Below are positions 1-8,388 of a DNA stretch of 18,020 nucleotides, one piece after another. A program made the position numbers and the translations under genes. The notes under the pieces are model-generated. The model saw nothing but the letters and a program-made list of their open reading frames with translations, made no database searches and was not told the DNA's origin. This DNA comes from Chloroflexota bacterium (lineage in GTDB: Bacteria > Chloroflexota > Dehalococcoidia > UBA1151 > UBA1328): positions 1-18,020 of the forward strand of contig NYZY01000059.1 of NCBI GenBank assembly GCA_002687335.1, in the 5' to 3' direction. Position 1 is the stretch's first letter. Each line of letters begins with the position of its first letter.

Positions 1-750
1 ACGCGATTTATTGGTCCTGCAGCTATATCAGCTTTGATTATTCTTACTGATGTGGGTTGGGCGTACGTTTGGGCTGCTGCTGCCTTTGTTTTGGTGTTGT
101 GGAGTACGGGAAAAATTGTCATACCTGAAAGTCAAGTTAGACGATCGGTTGGGAATCCATTTAATCAACTTGTTGAGGGATTTATTTATATAGGGCGTCA
201 TCGAGTGATTCTCGCATTGGTGCTGCTTGGGCTGGGTCCTCTGGCGATAGGGTTTTCACATCAAATCCTCCTGCCACAGTTGGTTGAGGAACAGTATGGA
301 CGTGGGATCGGTTTAATGGGTTTGTTGCAGTCCGTGGGTGCTATTGGTGGGCTTAGTGGAGGCTTGTTCATAGCGTCTCGGCAGGAGGTCTCGTACAAAG
401 GCCGATTAATGCTTTTGGCGGCAATTTCGTACGGGATTGCTTTATTAGGTTTCGCAGGCGCTAACCATATGTGGATGGCATTTCCTCTGATTATCTGGAT
501 CGGTGCATCACAAACGTTATTTAGGGCTGGTAATACAGCAACACTGATGGAAGTATCGCCTGACCGGCTTCGTGGTCGGATTACTTCAGCGACTTTACTG
601 GATACTGCATTGTCGCCGTTGGCAGGGTTGGCTGCGGGGTTTGCTGCTGACCTTTGGGGTGTCAGTTATGGATATATATTGCTTTCAGCTGCTTGCTTAA
701 GCGTAGTTGCTGTCACCATGTTGATCTATCCGAAAATAAAAGATGTATAG
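1..750 (+). CDS. MFS transporter, C-terminal part (5' end outside window)
   Basis: The reading frame is open from base 1 and ends in TAG at 748-750, giving about 249 visible residues with no native start. The sequence is strongly hydrophobic, with about six to seven membrane spans separated by short basic loops. An opening RFIGPA-type segment resembles the MFS stretch around span 5, and a DRLRGRI segment resembles the conserved MFS loop in the second half. This matches the second half of an MFS_3 / EntS-like exporter of the cytoplasmic membrane, which would normally be about 400 residues, so about 150 N-terminal residues are missing. The substrate cannot be read from the sequence. The next gene starts 116 bp downstream on the same strand, so co-transcription is possible but not shown. 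Confidence 0.85.
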   Translation, partial: TRFIGPAAISALIILTDVGWAYVWAAAAFVLVLWSTGKIVIPESQVRRSVGNPFNQLVEGFIYIGRHRVILALVLLGLGPLAIGFSHQILLPQLVEEQYGRGIGLMGLLQSVGAIGGLSGGLFIASRQEVSYKGRLMLLAAISYGIALLGFAGANHMWMAFPLIIWIGASQTLFRAGNTATLMEVSPDRLRGRITSATLLDTALSPLAGLAAGFAADLWGVSYGYILLSAACLSVVAVTMLIYPKIKDV

Positions 751-866
751 TTTTCGTCCGATAATTGTGATCGGGAATAAGACGGGTTATCAACACAGCT
801 GAAAGAAATAATTATTTATTCGCCAAGTTAGTAAGAGAACTAGAAATTACGTACTGTAGAGATTAT

Positions 867-1994
867 ATGAAAATAACGGACATCAAAACTTTCATTATGC
901 AAGGGGGAAATCGTAACTGGGTTTTCTGCAAAGTTGAGACCGATGAAGGCATTCACGGTTGGGGGGAGGGGACTCTTGAATTGCATGAAGAGGCCGTTGA
1001 AGCCGGAATCAAAACCCTGGCTTTGAATCTCATCGGCCGAGATCCGACTGAAATTGAGAAAAATTGGCAGATAATGTATCGCCATGGTTTTTGGCGTGGT
1101 GGTGTGGTGATGGGTTCCGCTATGTCGGCTATTGATATAGCTTTGTGGGATCTCACAGGAAAAATTTACGGTTTACCGGTCTATAAAATGCTCGGAGGGG
1201 CAGTTCGAGATAGGGTGCGGGCTTATACGCATGCGTCTGACCTTCGTGGAGGTCAGGATGCTGTTGATCAGGGATTTTTTGCGTTCAAGACAGGTGGTTG
1301 GGATGTTGACGAGGAAAGGTTTTTGGAATCAGATGCCGTTGACGTTTTATATCAAAAAATTAAATCTATGCGTGAAAATCTCGGACCAGAGGTTGAGATC
1401 ATGATCGATAACCATGGACGATCAAGACCTGCACTTGCGAATAGGCAGATAGCTGCCGTTGAAGAATTCAGCATCATGTTTTTCGAAGAGCCTGTGCCAC
1501 CAGACAATCTCGATGCAATGGAGCAAGTGCGTAATGCTGGTCATCGCACGGATATAGCTACTGGTGAGCGGTTGTTTTTCCGTTATGGATTCCGTGACAT
1601 TCTTCATCGGCGGTTGACTGATGTTATTCAGCCAGACATTGCTCACACGGGTGGTATTTCTGAAATTAAGCGTATCGCGCAGATGGCGGAAATTGAATAC
1701 ATTAAATTTGCACCCCATAATCCCAACGGTCCAATTGCGACTGCTGCATCTATGCATGTATGTGCGACTGTTCCAAACTTCCTTATTCTTGAGACTGCCC
1801 GCGACATGCCTTGGCACGATAAGGTCCAAACTGCCCCACTGCAAATTGAAGATGGCTTTTTTGTTTTGCCAACTTCTCCAGGGTTAGGAACCGATCTCGA
1901 TGAGTCGGTATTCACTGAGCGACCATTTCATCCTAATAAGTACAAGCGTATTGGATCATGGAATGCTGAAGACAACTCGGTGAATGACGTGTAG
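867..1994 (+). CDS. Enolase-superfamily (mandelate racemase/muconate lactonizing) sugar-acid dehydratase, galactonate-dehydratase-like
   Basis: A 375-residue protein of normal family length. An N-terminal capping domain (about 1-115) includes the YRHGFWRGG and SAMSAIDIALWDLTGK segments typical of the group. It is followed by a TIM-barrel domain. Expected metal ligands are visible: Asp181 in the D-x-H motif (DNHG, with His183), Glu207/208 in FFEEP, and Glu234 in TGER. Asp257 and His284 (PHNPNGP) fit the general-base dyad, and Glu309 ends the barrel. The D-x-H motif plus the late His follow the D-galactonate dehydratase pattern rather than the K-x-K racemase pattern. The likely reaction is Mg-dependent dehydration of an aldonic acid to a 2-keto-3-deoxy acid in the cytoplasm; the exact sugar is unknown. 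The ATG at 867 has a weak AGAG element upstream. The Gfo/Idh/MocA gene follows on the same strand, which suggests joint sugar-acid metabolism. Confidence 0.9.
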   Translation: MKITDIKTFIMQGGNRNWVFCKVETDEGIHGWGEGTLELHEEAVEAGIKTLALNLIGRDPTEIEKNWQIMYRHGFWRGGVVMGSAMSAIDIALWDLTGKIYGLPVYKMLGGAVRDRVRAYTHASDLRGGQDAVDQGFFAFKTGGWDVDEERFLESDAVDVLYQKIKSMRENLGPEVEIMIDNHGRSRPALANRQIAAVEEFSIMFFEEPVPPDNLDAMEQVRNAGHRTDIATGERLFFRYGFRDILHRRLTDVIQPDIAHTGGISEIKRIAQMAEIEYIKFAPHNPNGPIATAASMHVCATVPNFLILETARDMPWHDKVQTAPLQIEDGFFVLPTSPGLGTDLDESVFTERPFHPNKYKRIGSWNAEDNSVNDV

Positions 1995-2114
1995 GTGAAG
2001 TTGGGTTGTAATAAGTACTGTGATAGTAATGGGGTTTTGCAGTTCGGGGTTAATTGGCTGAATATCTCACTGTTGATTTGAAAATATAAAATAGTGATTT
2101 CAATAAAAGAGAAT

Positions 2115-2119
2115 GAGGA
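2115..2119 (+). promoter_or_regulatory. Ribosome binding site deciding a TTG start
   Basis: GAGGA lies six bases before the TTG at 2126. The ATG at 2121 is one base from this element, and its frame stops after five codons, so it cannot start the gene. The Rossmann motif begins right after the TTG, which confirms the choice. A TATAAAAT-like box sits upstream at 2085-2092 without a convincing -35 partner. Confidence 0.65.
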
Positions 2120-2125
2120 TATGAC

Positions 2126-3151
2126 TTGGTTGGAGTAGCGATATTAGGTACAGGCCGACTTGGTGGACGATACATTGATGTGGTCGATCAGACCCCAAGA
2201 GCAGAATTAAAGCTAGTGGCTGAGCCACGCTCTGAAGCGGCTGCTCCCTGGGAAGATCAGTACCCGGACGTCGAGTTTGTTAATGACTATCATGTGGCAC
2301 TAGATCGTGATGATGTGGATATTGTGATTGCCACTCTTCCGCATTGGTTGCACTATCAGGCTGGTCTAGATGCCGTACGGGCTGGTAAACATGTTTTTTT
2401 GGAAAAACCTCTTGCGTTATCTTCTGCTGAAGGTCGTGAGATGATTGATGCTGCCGTTGCGAGCGGTACAAAATTAATGACCGCGCATACTCAGCGATAT
2501 TACCCTGCTGTTCAGGCTATGAAGAGGTTAGTCGATTCAAAACGTCTTGGGGATGTTGTTATGGCATATGACATGTGGCACAAGCCTTATGAGCCATGGA
2601 AGCGTCCACCCTGGATGTTGGTTGGTTCCAAAGGCGGTGGAATGGGTCAAATGGACGGTACCCACGAAATAGACCGGCTAATGTGGATCATGGGTGATGA
2701 TATCGATACTGTCAGTGCCCAAGTTGGACAATTCACTTACCCGAAAGAAAATAATCCGGATATCGATTGTGATGATACTGCCATGTGCTTTTTGCGATGG
2801 AAGTCTGGACGGGTAGCGACCATAAGCCGTATGGCGTGGCGAGTAGGTGCGACTGAGTATGGTGGTGATTTCTTTTTTACGAATGGTATGGCTCGTTTCC
2901 GCCTCAAGTACGGTCAGTCAGAAGGACAAGAAACAGCCATGTATATCGCAGATACCGAGGATGGCATATGGAAAAAGGAAGCCATCAAAGAAGCTGATAG
3001 TTTTCTAGACGAGTTCACTGAATTTGTTGCGGCAATCGAACGAGGAGATTCCGATACGCCGATTCCGCAGGAGCATGGGCTTAGGGTATTGAAGGTTTTC
3101 GAAGCTACAGAAGAATCAGCGAGGACTGGTAGAGAAGTGAAAGTTACCTGA
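2126..3151 (+). CDS. Gfo/Idh/MocA-family NAD(P)-dependent oxidoreductase
   Basis: A 341-residue protein of typical family length. The N-terminal Rossmann fold opens with AILGTGRLGG (residues 5-14), the dinucleotide-binding glycine motif. The EKP motif that holds the cofactor and substrate is at 93-95. The C-terminal alpha/beta domain carries the GTHEIDRLMW segment (178-187), whose His180 and Asp183 match the catalytic G-x-H-x-x-D pattern. Members oxidise or reduce sugars, inositols and related polyols using NAD(P). The gene follows the sugar-acid dehydratase by 131 bp on the same strand, so a role in the same sugar pathway is likely, but the substrate is not readable. Translation starts at TTG, supported by GAGGA at 2115-2119. 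It ends before a hairpin at 3164-3202. Confidence 0.9.
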   Translation: MVGVAILGTGRLGGRYIDVVDQTPRAELKLVAEPRSEAAAPWEDQYPDVEFVNDYHVALDRDDVDIVIATLPHWLHYQAGLDAVRAGKHVFLEKPLALSSAEGREMIDAAVASGTKLMTAHTQRYYPAVQAMKRLVDSKRLGDVVMAYDMWHKPYEPWKRPPWMLVGSKGGGMGQMDGTHEIDRLMWIMGDDIDTVSAQVGQFTYPKENNPDIDCDDTAMCFLRWKSGRVATISRMAWRVGATEYGGDFFFTNGMARFRLKYGQSEGQETAMYIADTEDGIWKKEAIKEADSFLDEFTEFVAAIERGDSDTPIPQEHGLRVLKVFEATEESARTGREVKVT

Positions 3152-3163
3152 TAGATAAATCGA

Positions 3164-3202
3164 CTTTATGAATGAAATCACTTTCGAAGATTTTTCATAA
3201 GG
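3164..3202. terminator. Long hairpin between convergent genes, possible bidirectional terminator
   Basis: Bases 3164-3172 (CTTTATGAA) pair with 3194-3202 (TTCATAAGG, one G-T wobble). Inside, 3175-3179 (AAATC) pair with 3189-3193 (GATTT), leaving a 9-base loop, so 14 pairs form with a small two-base bulge. It starts 12 bp after the oxidoreductase stop and ends 18 bp before the stop of the convergent phosphatase gene. A short TTT follows on the plus strand, but there is no long U-tract and the stem is AT-rich. A bidirectional terminator or 3'-end stabiliser is therefore an inference from position and pairing. Confidence 0.5.
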
Positions 3203-3220
3203 TTTGATAATACGCTCAGG

Positions 3221-3952
3221 TTATGGGGTTACGGTATCCCCTTGAACTATACCTTCGTCTCGAACTATGTCACCAATATTTTGAGTGTGGTTGGCATCGT
3301 TGATGGTTTCGATTGACCAGCCATTTTTTCCAAACTTAAATCGTGAAATTGATGTGTTATAGATTTGAGTACGCTTTAGAAAATTTTGATCCATACCGGT
3401 GATGTAGTGAATTAGACATCTAAGCGTGATTCCATGGGAAATGATGGCGATTTTATGGGAGCCATTTTTTTTCAGCCATTCAGGGTTATAGATAATCTCA
3501 TCTTCTAGCCAGTTTGATGCGCGCCGCTCAACCAGGCGTTCTGACTCTCCATCGGCAGGTTGAAACCATTTTCCTTTGCTCGCTTCCAGCAACTTTACTT
3601 CTGGGGTTAGAACTTCCGAGGCTTGCCGTCCGCGCCAGGCTGGGATTTGTCGTTCAATGATTGAATCCACTTTATCGAACTCTTCAGCTTGGATACTCAT
3701 TCCTTCCAGCATGCCTTCGGTGGTTTGTACTGCACGGATTAATGATGATGAATAGATGCAGTCAAACCGAACCTTTTCATGTGCAAGTCGGCGTCCAAGC
3801 ATTATCGATTGTTGATGTCCGCGATCCGTCATAGGAGCATTAAAATTCTTGCCGGCCGCTATTCCAGGAGTGATGTTAGATTCAGATTCTCCGTGACGTA
3901 TGAAATAAATGTCGAATTCGACTTTGTCATGGATCAATGGGACAATCTCCAT
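3221..3952 (-). CDS. Histidine phosphatase family protein (phosphoglycerate-mutase-like)
   Basis: A 243-residue cytoplasmic protein. The branch-1 signature RHGE is at 19-22, with His20 as the phospho-accepting residue. Arg73 lies in the SSSLIRAVQT segment, a probable acid/base Glu is near 100 in the IIERQIPAWRG segment, and the second His (173) is in ISHG. All core residues are present, so it should be an active phosphatase or mutase. It is longer than the minimal family fold, mainly through residues 110-165. The exact substrate cannot be assigned; broad-specificity phosphatases and sugar-phosphate phosphatases share these motifs. It is convergent with the oxidoreductase and divergent from the aldolase gene, with a 210-bp promoter region between them. 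Confidence 0.85.
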   Translation of the reverse strand: MEIVPLIHDKVEFDIYFIRHGESESNITPGIAAGKNFNAPMTDRGHQQSIMLGRRLAHEKVRFDCIYSSSLIRAVQTTEGMLEGMSIQAEEFDKVDSIIERQIPAWRGRQASEVLTPEVKLLEASKGKWFQPADGESERLVERRASNWLEDEIIYNPEWLKKNGSHKIAIISHGITLRCLIHYITGMDQNFLKRTQIYNTSISRFKFGKNGWSIETINDANHTQNIGDIVRDEGIVQGDTVTP

Positions 3953-4162
3953 CTGAATAATTTGTTGGCGTTAAACTCAAAGCGCTACATTCACAATAGC
4001 ATTGAAGATTGGCATTATGTTTTTGCCATGTGGTTTTAGGCTTGTTTCGAGCAAAGCTTTTCGGGAAGCCGCCCCAAAACAAGATTGTTAGTAGTAGGCT
4101 TCGTGGTTAAAGAATTAATGACAACCCAATTAGCTTGAATTTCGTATTTTAGAGAGGGCGCC

Positions 4163-4993
4163 ATGAAACCATCTGATTTGAAAGCTGCATTGAAAGCCAA
4201 AAGACCTGTATTTGGATTTATGGTTTCCGCTACATCGAGCATGCGCTGGGAGCGTGTGTTCGCCGGTAGTACTCTAGATTTTGTAGTTATAGATTCAGAA
4301 CATGGTTCGCGTGACCGCCAACTAATTGCCGATACCGTTGCCCAGATGCAGTCATTGGACATTACAGCGATTGTTAGAACTCCGAATACTGAAGAAGTCT
4401 ATGTCGCCATGGCATTGGATGCTGGGGCGGATGGTGTGCTGGTTCCTTATTGCGAGACCGTAGATGAGGTTCGGCATTGTGCTGTAAAGCTGAGGACACA
4501 CCCATTGAAGGGTGAGTACTATGAGCGAGTTGTGGATACCGGTGAATATCCAAGCGACAAATCTAAGAAATACTTAGCTGAACGCCATAAGGATCATATA
4601 TTTATCATGGGGATTGAAAGTGAACCTGCCGCAAACCGAGTAGGAGAACTTATTGATTGCGCCGACATCGATGGAGTTTTCATCGGTCCAAATGATATGA
4701 GTACGTCTTTGGGCATTCCTGATGAGAGCAGTAATCCTATATATCTTGACACGCTCAGCAGGATAATTGCTGAAGCCGATAAGAGAGGCCTGCCTACCAT
4801 GATTCACCAGCAGACTATCGAAACATCAGCTAAAGCAATTGAACTTGGCGCTCGGTTTATTATGCATTCGTCTGATGCCGGCATACTTCTAAGGGGAACA
4901 CAAGAGGAGTTTGCTGAGCTTCGGAAAATTACGTCCAAGAAGTACGGTGTTGTAGACGAGGTTGAAGCAGAAGATACGCTTGATGTTGTTTAG
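4163..4993 (+). CDS. HpcH/HpaI-family class II aldolase (2-keto-3-deoxy sugar acid / hydroxy-oxo-acid aldolase)
   Basis: A 276-residue TIM-barrel protein, a little longer than the usual 250-260. Visible family residues are His47 in DSEHG (44-48), Arg72 in the VRTP segment, metal ligand Glu152 in GIES and metal ligand Asp178 in GPNDMS (175-180). These match the catalytic His, substrate-binding Arg and the two divalent-metal ligands of HpaI/GarL. The enzyme should cleave a 2-keto-3-deoxy acid to pyruvate (or a related oxo-acid) plus an aldehyde. The expected product class of the enolase-superfamily dehydratase about 3 kb upstream is the expected substrate class here. The start ATG has a purine-rich GAGAGGG a few bases upstream. 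It is alone on its strand, divergent from the phosphatase and convergent with the deacetylase. Confidence 0.9.
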   Translation: MKPSDLKAALKAKRPVFGFMVSATSSMRWERVFAGSTLDFVVIDSEHGSRDRQLIADTVAQMQSLDITAIVRTPNTEEVYVAMALDAGADGVLVPYCETVDEVRHCAVKLRTHPLKGEYYERVVDTGEYPSDKSKKYLAERHKDHIFIMGIESEPAANRVGELIDCADIDGVFIGPNDMSTSLGIPDESSNPIYLDTLSRIIAEADKRGLPTMIHQQTIETSAKAIELGARFIMHSSDAGILLRGTQEEFAELRKITSKKYGVVDEVEAEDTLDVV

Positions 4994-5072
4994 TTAGGCG
5001 GATTACAGCGAACAGCAGTACGTCTGATTTGGTATAGGGCTTCGTTCTTTGATTTATCAAGTATCTGAGGTA

Positions 5073-5792
5073 TCAACTGAGCGTGAACTTAAGGAATGAT
5101 TCTGCGTAATCGGCACCTATTTTTTCCCCTAGCTTTGCTCGACGCTTTTTCATCCATTTTCCCGCTTCCTCTGGATTACTTATCTGGCTTACGTGATCTT
5201 GTAGCGCGGATATAGATGTTTCGACATCTTGCTCGGTAAGTGGATTCCAGTAGTTCGCGTTATCGCCATAAGTCATTACCCATACTTCGCGTACCTTGTG
5301 TGGCTCCAATCCTTCATCTTCTAATAATTCAGGGAAAGTTAGATGGTCTCGCGCAGATGGAAATACAGCTGATAGTGCTGCTTCTCCTGCCGCAAAATGG
5401 TCTGGGTGTCCGATGTAGCTTGAATTACCAATATCCCGACTTGGGCTGGTAGTAATCAGCACATCCGGTTTCCATTTTCTAATCTGGCGTGAAATGTCTT
5501 TTCGTACATTTAGTGTGGGCTCAAGGTATCCGTCGGGATAACCGAGAAACTCAACATTTTTTAATCCGAGTGTTTTACCTGCATTAATTTGCTCTTTAGC
5601 TCGAATTTCTGCAAGTTCTTCTGGAGTTATGGTTCGATCGTCTGTGCCTTTTGAACCATCGGTGCATAGGACATAAATAACATCCCATCCAAGGCGGCAC
5701 CATTTAGCAACTGTAGCTGAACAGCCCCATTCCGCATCGTCGGGGTGGGCTGTTACTACCATAGCGCTTTTAAAATCTTCTGCGGTTGGCAC
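5073..5792 (-). CDS. PIG-L / LmbE-family N-acetylglucosaminyl deacetylase-like hydrolase
   Basis: A 239-residue protein with the family signature AHPDDAE at 15-21, in which His16 and Asp19 are the zinc ligands and Asp18 is the general base. The third zinc ligand region GHPDH is at 128-132 (His132). The Rossmann-like start with the hydrophobic strand MVVTAH is typical. Members remove N-acyl groups from GlcNAc-type substrates (MshB, BshB) or cleave thiol conjugates (Mca). Nothing here separates these roles, and no mycothiol or bacillithiol genes are adjacent. The alpha/beta hydrolase gene lies 93 bp upstream on the same strand, so the two could be co-transcribed; this is weak. No signal peptide is visible, so it is probably cytoplasmic. 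Confidence 0.87.
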   Translation of the reverse strand: MPTAEDFKSAMVVTAHPDDAEWGCSATVAKWCRLGWDVIYVLCTDGSKGTDDRTITPEELAEIRAKEQINAGKTLGLKNVEFLGYPDGYLEPTLNVRKDISRQIRKWKPDVLITTSPSRDIGNSSYIGHPDHFAAGEAALSAVFPSARDHLTFPELLEDEGLEPHKVREVWVMTYGDNANYWNPLTEQDVETSISALQDHVSQISNPEEAGKWMKKRRAKLGEKIGADYAESFLKFTLS

Positions 5793-5885
5793 GGATTATA
5801 AGTTTCCTGTAGGTTGCGGAATAGGTCGATATCTCACGAATAAGGCTGTCAATAGTAGCACCCTAGCAGGGTTAAACTCGCTTGT

Positions 5886-6620
5886 TTAAGTTAGTTGCTT
5901 TGAAACAAATTTTGTTACGGAACTGACAGCATGAGGTGAGGAGAAAAATGTGGAGTAGTGATCGGTGTCTGGTAGTGCAGCAAATTCGAATTTCATACTT
6001 TTAGCTGTGTGCTTGGCATTGTCAAAATGTTGATCTTTTTCTCCACAAAACAATAATGTTGGAGCTGTGTGGTTTGAAAGACGTTTGTTTGCTCCACTCC
6101 ATTGCAACAAGGCTTCATGAGAGGCAGCAAGTGCGAGCGGATCATTGCCTGGTCGATCTCCATCAGGGTTTTCTATTGATTTTGTTCTGCCTGAACGTAG
6201 AACCCGTATGTTTCTCTCAAACCGGTCTTTTTCGGCTGCAGGTGGGCGTAAGTCCATTCCGCCAATTGCAAGGAGGCTGAGTCGGTCTGGATTAGATGCT
6301 GCAATTTCAAAACCTGTTCTACCACCCATAGAGAAACCTAAAAAGCCAAATTTATCAGCCTCCATATGGTCCGCGAGAGCCATCACCAGTGCTGCGCGTT
6401 TTTCTACCGTGTGGTCAGATGGATTATGTGAACGTGTTGATAATCCGTGTCCAACCGAATCGAATATAAGGATAGTGGCGTGAGGATTTAACGCATCTAG
6501 CCAACCTCCTCGAATCCAATCTCTACCCCAAGATCCAAAACCATGATGGAGAATTAATAAAGGTCCAGTTCCCGAAACTTCGTAGTTGATATCGAGTGAA
6601 TTGAACTTAAGGGATGGCAT
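5886..6620 (-). CDS. Alpha/beta-fold hydrolase
   Basis: A 244-residue alpha/beta hydrolase of the compact type. The oxyanion-hole segment HHGFGS is at 25-30 and the nucleophile elbow GFSMGG at 95-100 gives Ser97. Asp196 lies in the GEKD segment after the penultimate strand, and His221 in DTDHYS completes the triad. A cap region lies roughly between 120 and 180. All catalytic residues are present, so an active esterase, lipase or C-C hydrolase is expected; the substrate is not readable. No signal peptide is seen. It is divergent from purE with a 94-bp gap, and upstream of the PIG-L gene on the same strand. Confidence 0.88.
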   Translation of the reverse strand: MPSLKFNSLDINYEVSGTGPLLILHHGFGSWGRDWIRGGWLDALNPHATILIFDSVGHGLSTRSHNPSDHTVEKRAALVMALADHMEADKFGFLGFSMGGRTGFEIAASNPDRLSLLAIGGMDLRPPAAEKDRFERNIRVLRSGRTKSIENPDGDRPGNDPLALAASHEALLQWSGANKRLSNHTAPTLLFCGEKDQHFDNAKHTAKSMKFEFAALPDTDHYSTFFSSPHAVSSVTKFVSKQLT

Positions 6621-6714
6621 TCTTAGATTCTAAACGGTTAGTCTTCGGCTTTTTCGGTCGTGGCGGCTGTAAAATTATCTGACAGCAAAAAATTTCAATC
6701 GGAGCATTAACACG

Positions 6715-7212
6715 ATGTCACAACCGTTGGTTTCTGTGATTATGGGCAGCACTTCTGATCTCAAGATCATGCAAAACGCGGCCGATTTGCTTGAGCAACT
6801 TGGTGTTCCGCACGAGATACGGATAATATCTGCCCACCGGACACCAGATCTTATGTTCAAATTTGCAGAGGAAGCCAAGGATCGTGGGATCCAGGTAATA
6901 ATAGCCGGTGCTGGTGGTGCTGCTCACTTGCCAGGCATGACTGCTGCCAAGACGGTTCTCCCTGTAATTGGTGTGCCGGTAGAAGCACACAATTTAAGTG
7001 GTTTGGATTCGCTTTTATCTATTGTGCAAATGCCTAGAGGGATTCCTGTGGGAACTGTTTCGATTGGTAGCTGGGGAGCGTTCAATGCAGGAATACTTGC
7101 CGCACAGATAGTTGGACTGAATGACCCGGTTGTACAGTTGAATGTAGAAAAGATGCGCGAGAAGGCTGCTGAGGCAGTTGAATCAGACACTTTTGTAAAG
7201 ACCGACGAGTAA
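6715..7212 (+). CDS. purE: N5-carboxyaminoimidazole ribonucleotide mutase PurE
   Basis: A 165-residue protein of class I PurE length. The motifs appear in order: MGSTSDL (10-16), SAHRTP (39-44, with catalytic His41) and [10 protein letters not shown] (65-74, with His71). The [10 protein letters not shown] segment (106-115) is also typical. PurE converts N5-CAIR to CAIR in de novo purine synthesis, taking the product of PurK. The ATG has a GGAG element about 10 bases upstream. The stop is followed after three bases by the ATG of purK, so the two are almost certainly translated from one message. A -10-like TAAAAT lies at 6670-6675, but no good -35 is visible. Confidence 0.97.
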   Translation: MSQPLVSVIMGSTSDLKIMQNAADLLEQLGVPHEIRIISAHRTPDLMFKFAEEAKDRGIQVIIAGAGGAAHLPGMTAAKTVLPVIGVPVEAHNLSGLDSLLSIVQMPRGIPVGTVSIGSWGAFNAGILAAQIVGLNDPVVQLNVEKMREKAAEAVESDTFVKTDE

Positions 7213-7215
7213 TTA

Positions 7216-8376
7216 ATGGAACTAGAATCGCCCCTCAATCCCGGTTCGACTATTGGCATAATTGGTGGCGGACAGCTGGGGAGAATGCTTGCGATAGCTG
7301 CGCGGCAAATGGATTACAAAACAGTCGTTCTTGATCCTGATTCTAACTGTCCTGCGGGTCAAGTGGCTGACAGGGTAATTAGATCTGAATATTCGGATTT
7401 AAAAGCGTCCAGTGAGCTTGCTGCCTTAGCCGATGTGGTTACATACGAATTTGAAAACGTTGACGCTGATTCTGTTTCTAGTGCTGAGAAACATAAACCA
7501 GTTCGTCCCTCGTCGACAGTGCTCCGCACCACGCAAAACCGATTGCATGAGAAAAAGGCCTTGTTGGAAGCCGGTATTCCCGTTGCTAATTTTCGTAAAG
7601 TTGATTCGCTAAAAGATCTGGAAGATGCAGCATCAGTTTTGGGATATCCAATGGTACTCAAAACAGCCACAGAGGGTTATGACGGGAAAGGTCAATCGAT
7701 AATTCATGGTGAGCATGATCTAGCGATTTCTTATGATCAGTTAAATGCTCGCAATGTTGAACTTATCGTTGAACAATTCGTGTCTTTCAAAGCTGAGGTA
7801 TCGACTATATGCGCTCGTACTGCCGATGGTATGACAGCGACATTTGACCCATCGGAGAACATCCACCGGAATCACATTTTAGACACGTCAATAGTCCCCG
7901 CACGCATTGACGAGTCGGTGGCGGATAAAGCTCGTATTATTGCTACTAATATTGCTGAGAAATTAGATGTTATAGGTTTGATTGCTGTTGAGATGTTCGT
8001 GACGCAAGAGAACGATATTCTTGTCAATGAGTTGGCGCCTCGTCCACATAATTCTGGTCACTACACAATGGATGGGTGTGACACCTCTCAGTTTGAACAG
8101 TTAGTACGTGTATTGGCTGGAATGCCAATTACTTTGCCGAAGCTTCATTCACCGACAGTAATGGTTAACCTGCTTGGCGAAATATGGGAGGATACCGGAG
8201 GTAATCCGGATTGGCAGCGTGCCCTTGAAATGCCAGGCGTGAGTCTACATCTTTACGGTAAGTCTGCCGCCAGGGTAGGACGTAAGATGGGACATATCAA
8301 TGTGGTTGCTGAAACGGTTGAAGAAGCTCTTTATATTGCAGCCGAGGCTCGTGAAAGGGCATGGCGGCGGGCTTAG
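7216..8376 (+). CDS. purK: N5-carboxyaminoimidazole ribonucleotide synthase PurK
   Basis: A 386-residue ATP-grasp enzyme of normal PurK length. The N-terminal preATP-grasp domain has IGGGQLGRM (16-24). The ATP-grasp core shows VLKT with Lys149, the GYDGKGQ loop (154-160), Glu259 in IAVEM and NELAPRPHNSGH (271-282), which supplies the metal ligands and the PurK-specific motif. It carboxylates AIR with bicarbonate and ATP to N5-CAIR, the substrate of PurE. The 3-bp spacing from purE indicates translational coupling. The gene ends 12 bp before the convergent ABC operon, and no terminator is evident in that gap. Confidence 0.97.
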   Translation: MELESPLNPGSTIGIIGGGQLGRMLAIAARQMDYKTVVLDPDSNCPAGQVADRVIRSEYSDLKASSELAALADVVTYEFENVDADSVSSAEKHKPVRPSSTVLRTTQNRLHEKKALLEAGIPVANFRKVDSLKDLEDAASVLGYPMVLKTATEGYDGKGQSIIHGEHDLAISYDQLNARNVELIVEQFVSFKAEVSTICARTADGMTATFDPSENIHRNHILDTSIVPARIDESVADKARIIATNIAEKLDVIGLIAVEMFVTQENDILVNELAPRPHNSGHYTMDGCDTSQFEQLVRVLAGMPITLPKLHSPTVMVNLLGEIWEDTGGNPDWQRALEMPGVSLHLYGKSAARVGRKMGHINVVAETVEEALYIAAEARERAWRRA

Positions 8377-8388
8377 CTTAATAGCAAA

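Noticed and set aside
757..775. Small hairpin after the MFS gene (TCCGAT / ATCGGG, 7-base loop) as a terminator
   Set aside because: Only six pairs including one wobble, and no T-run follows; it could easily be chance.
1422..1844. 140-residue frame antisense to the enolase-superfamily gene
   Set aside because: The plus-strand gene here has a full set of catalytic motifs; the antisense frame has none.
3225..3241. Near-palindrome GGGG-TTACGGTAT-CCCC at the end of the phosphatase gene
   Set aside because: It lies inside the coding sequence, has a mismatch in each arm and leaves no usable loop for a hairpin.
4010..4028. TGGCA / TGCCA hairpin in the divergent gap before the aldolase gene
   Set aside because: Five pairs with a nine-base loop and no match to a known regulator site; too weak to call.
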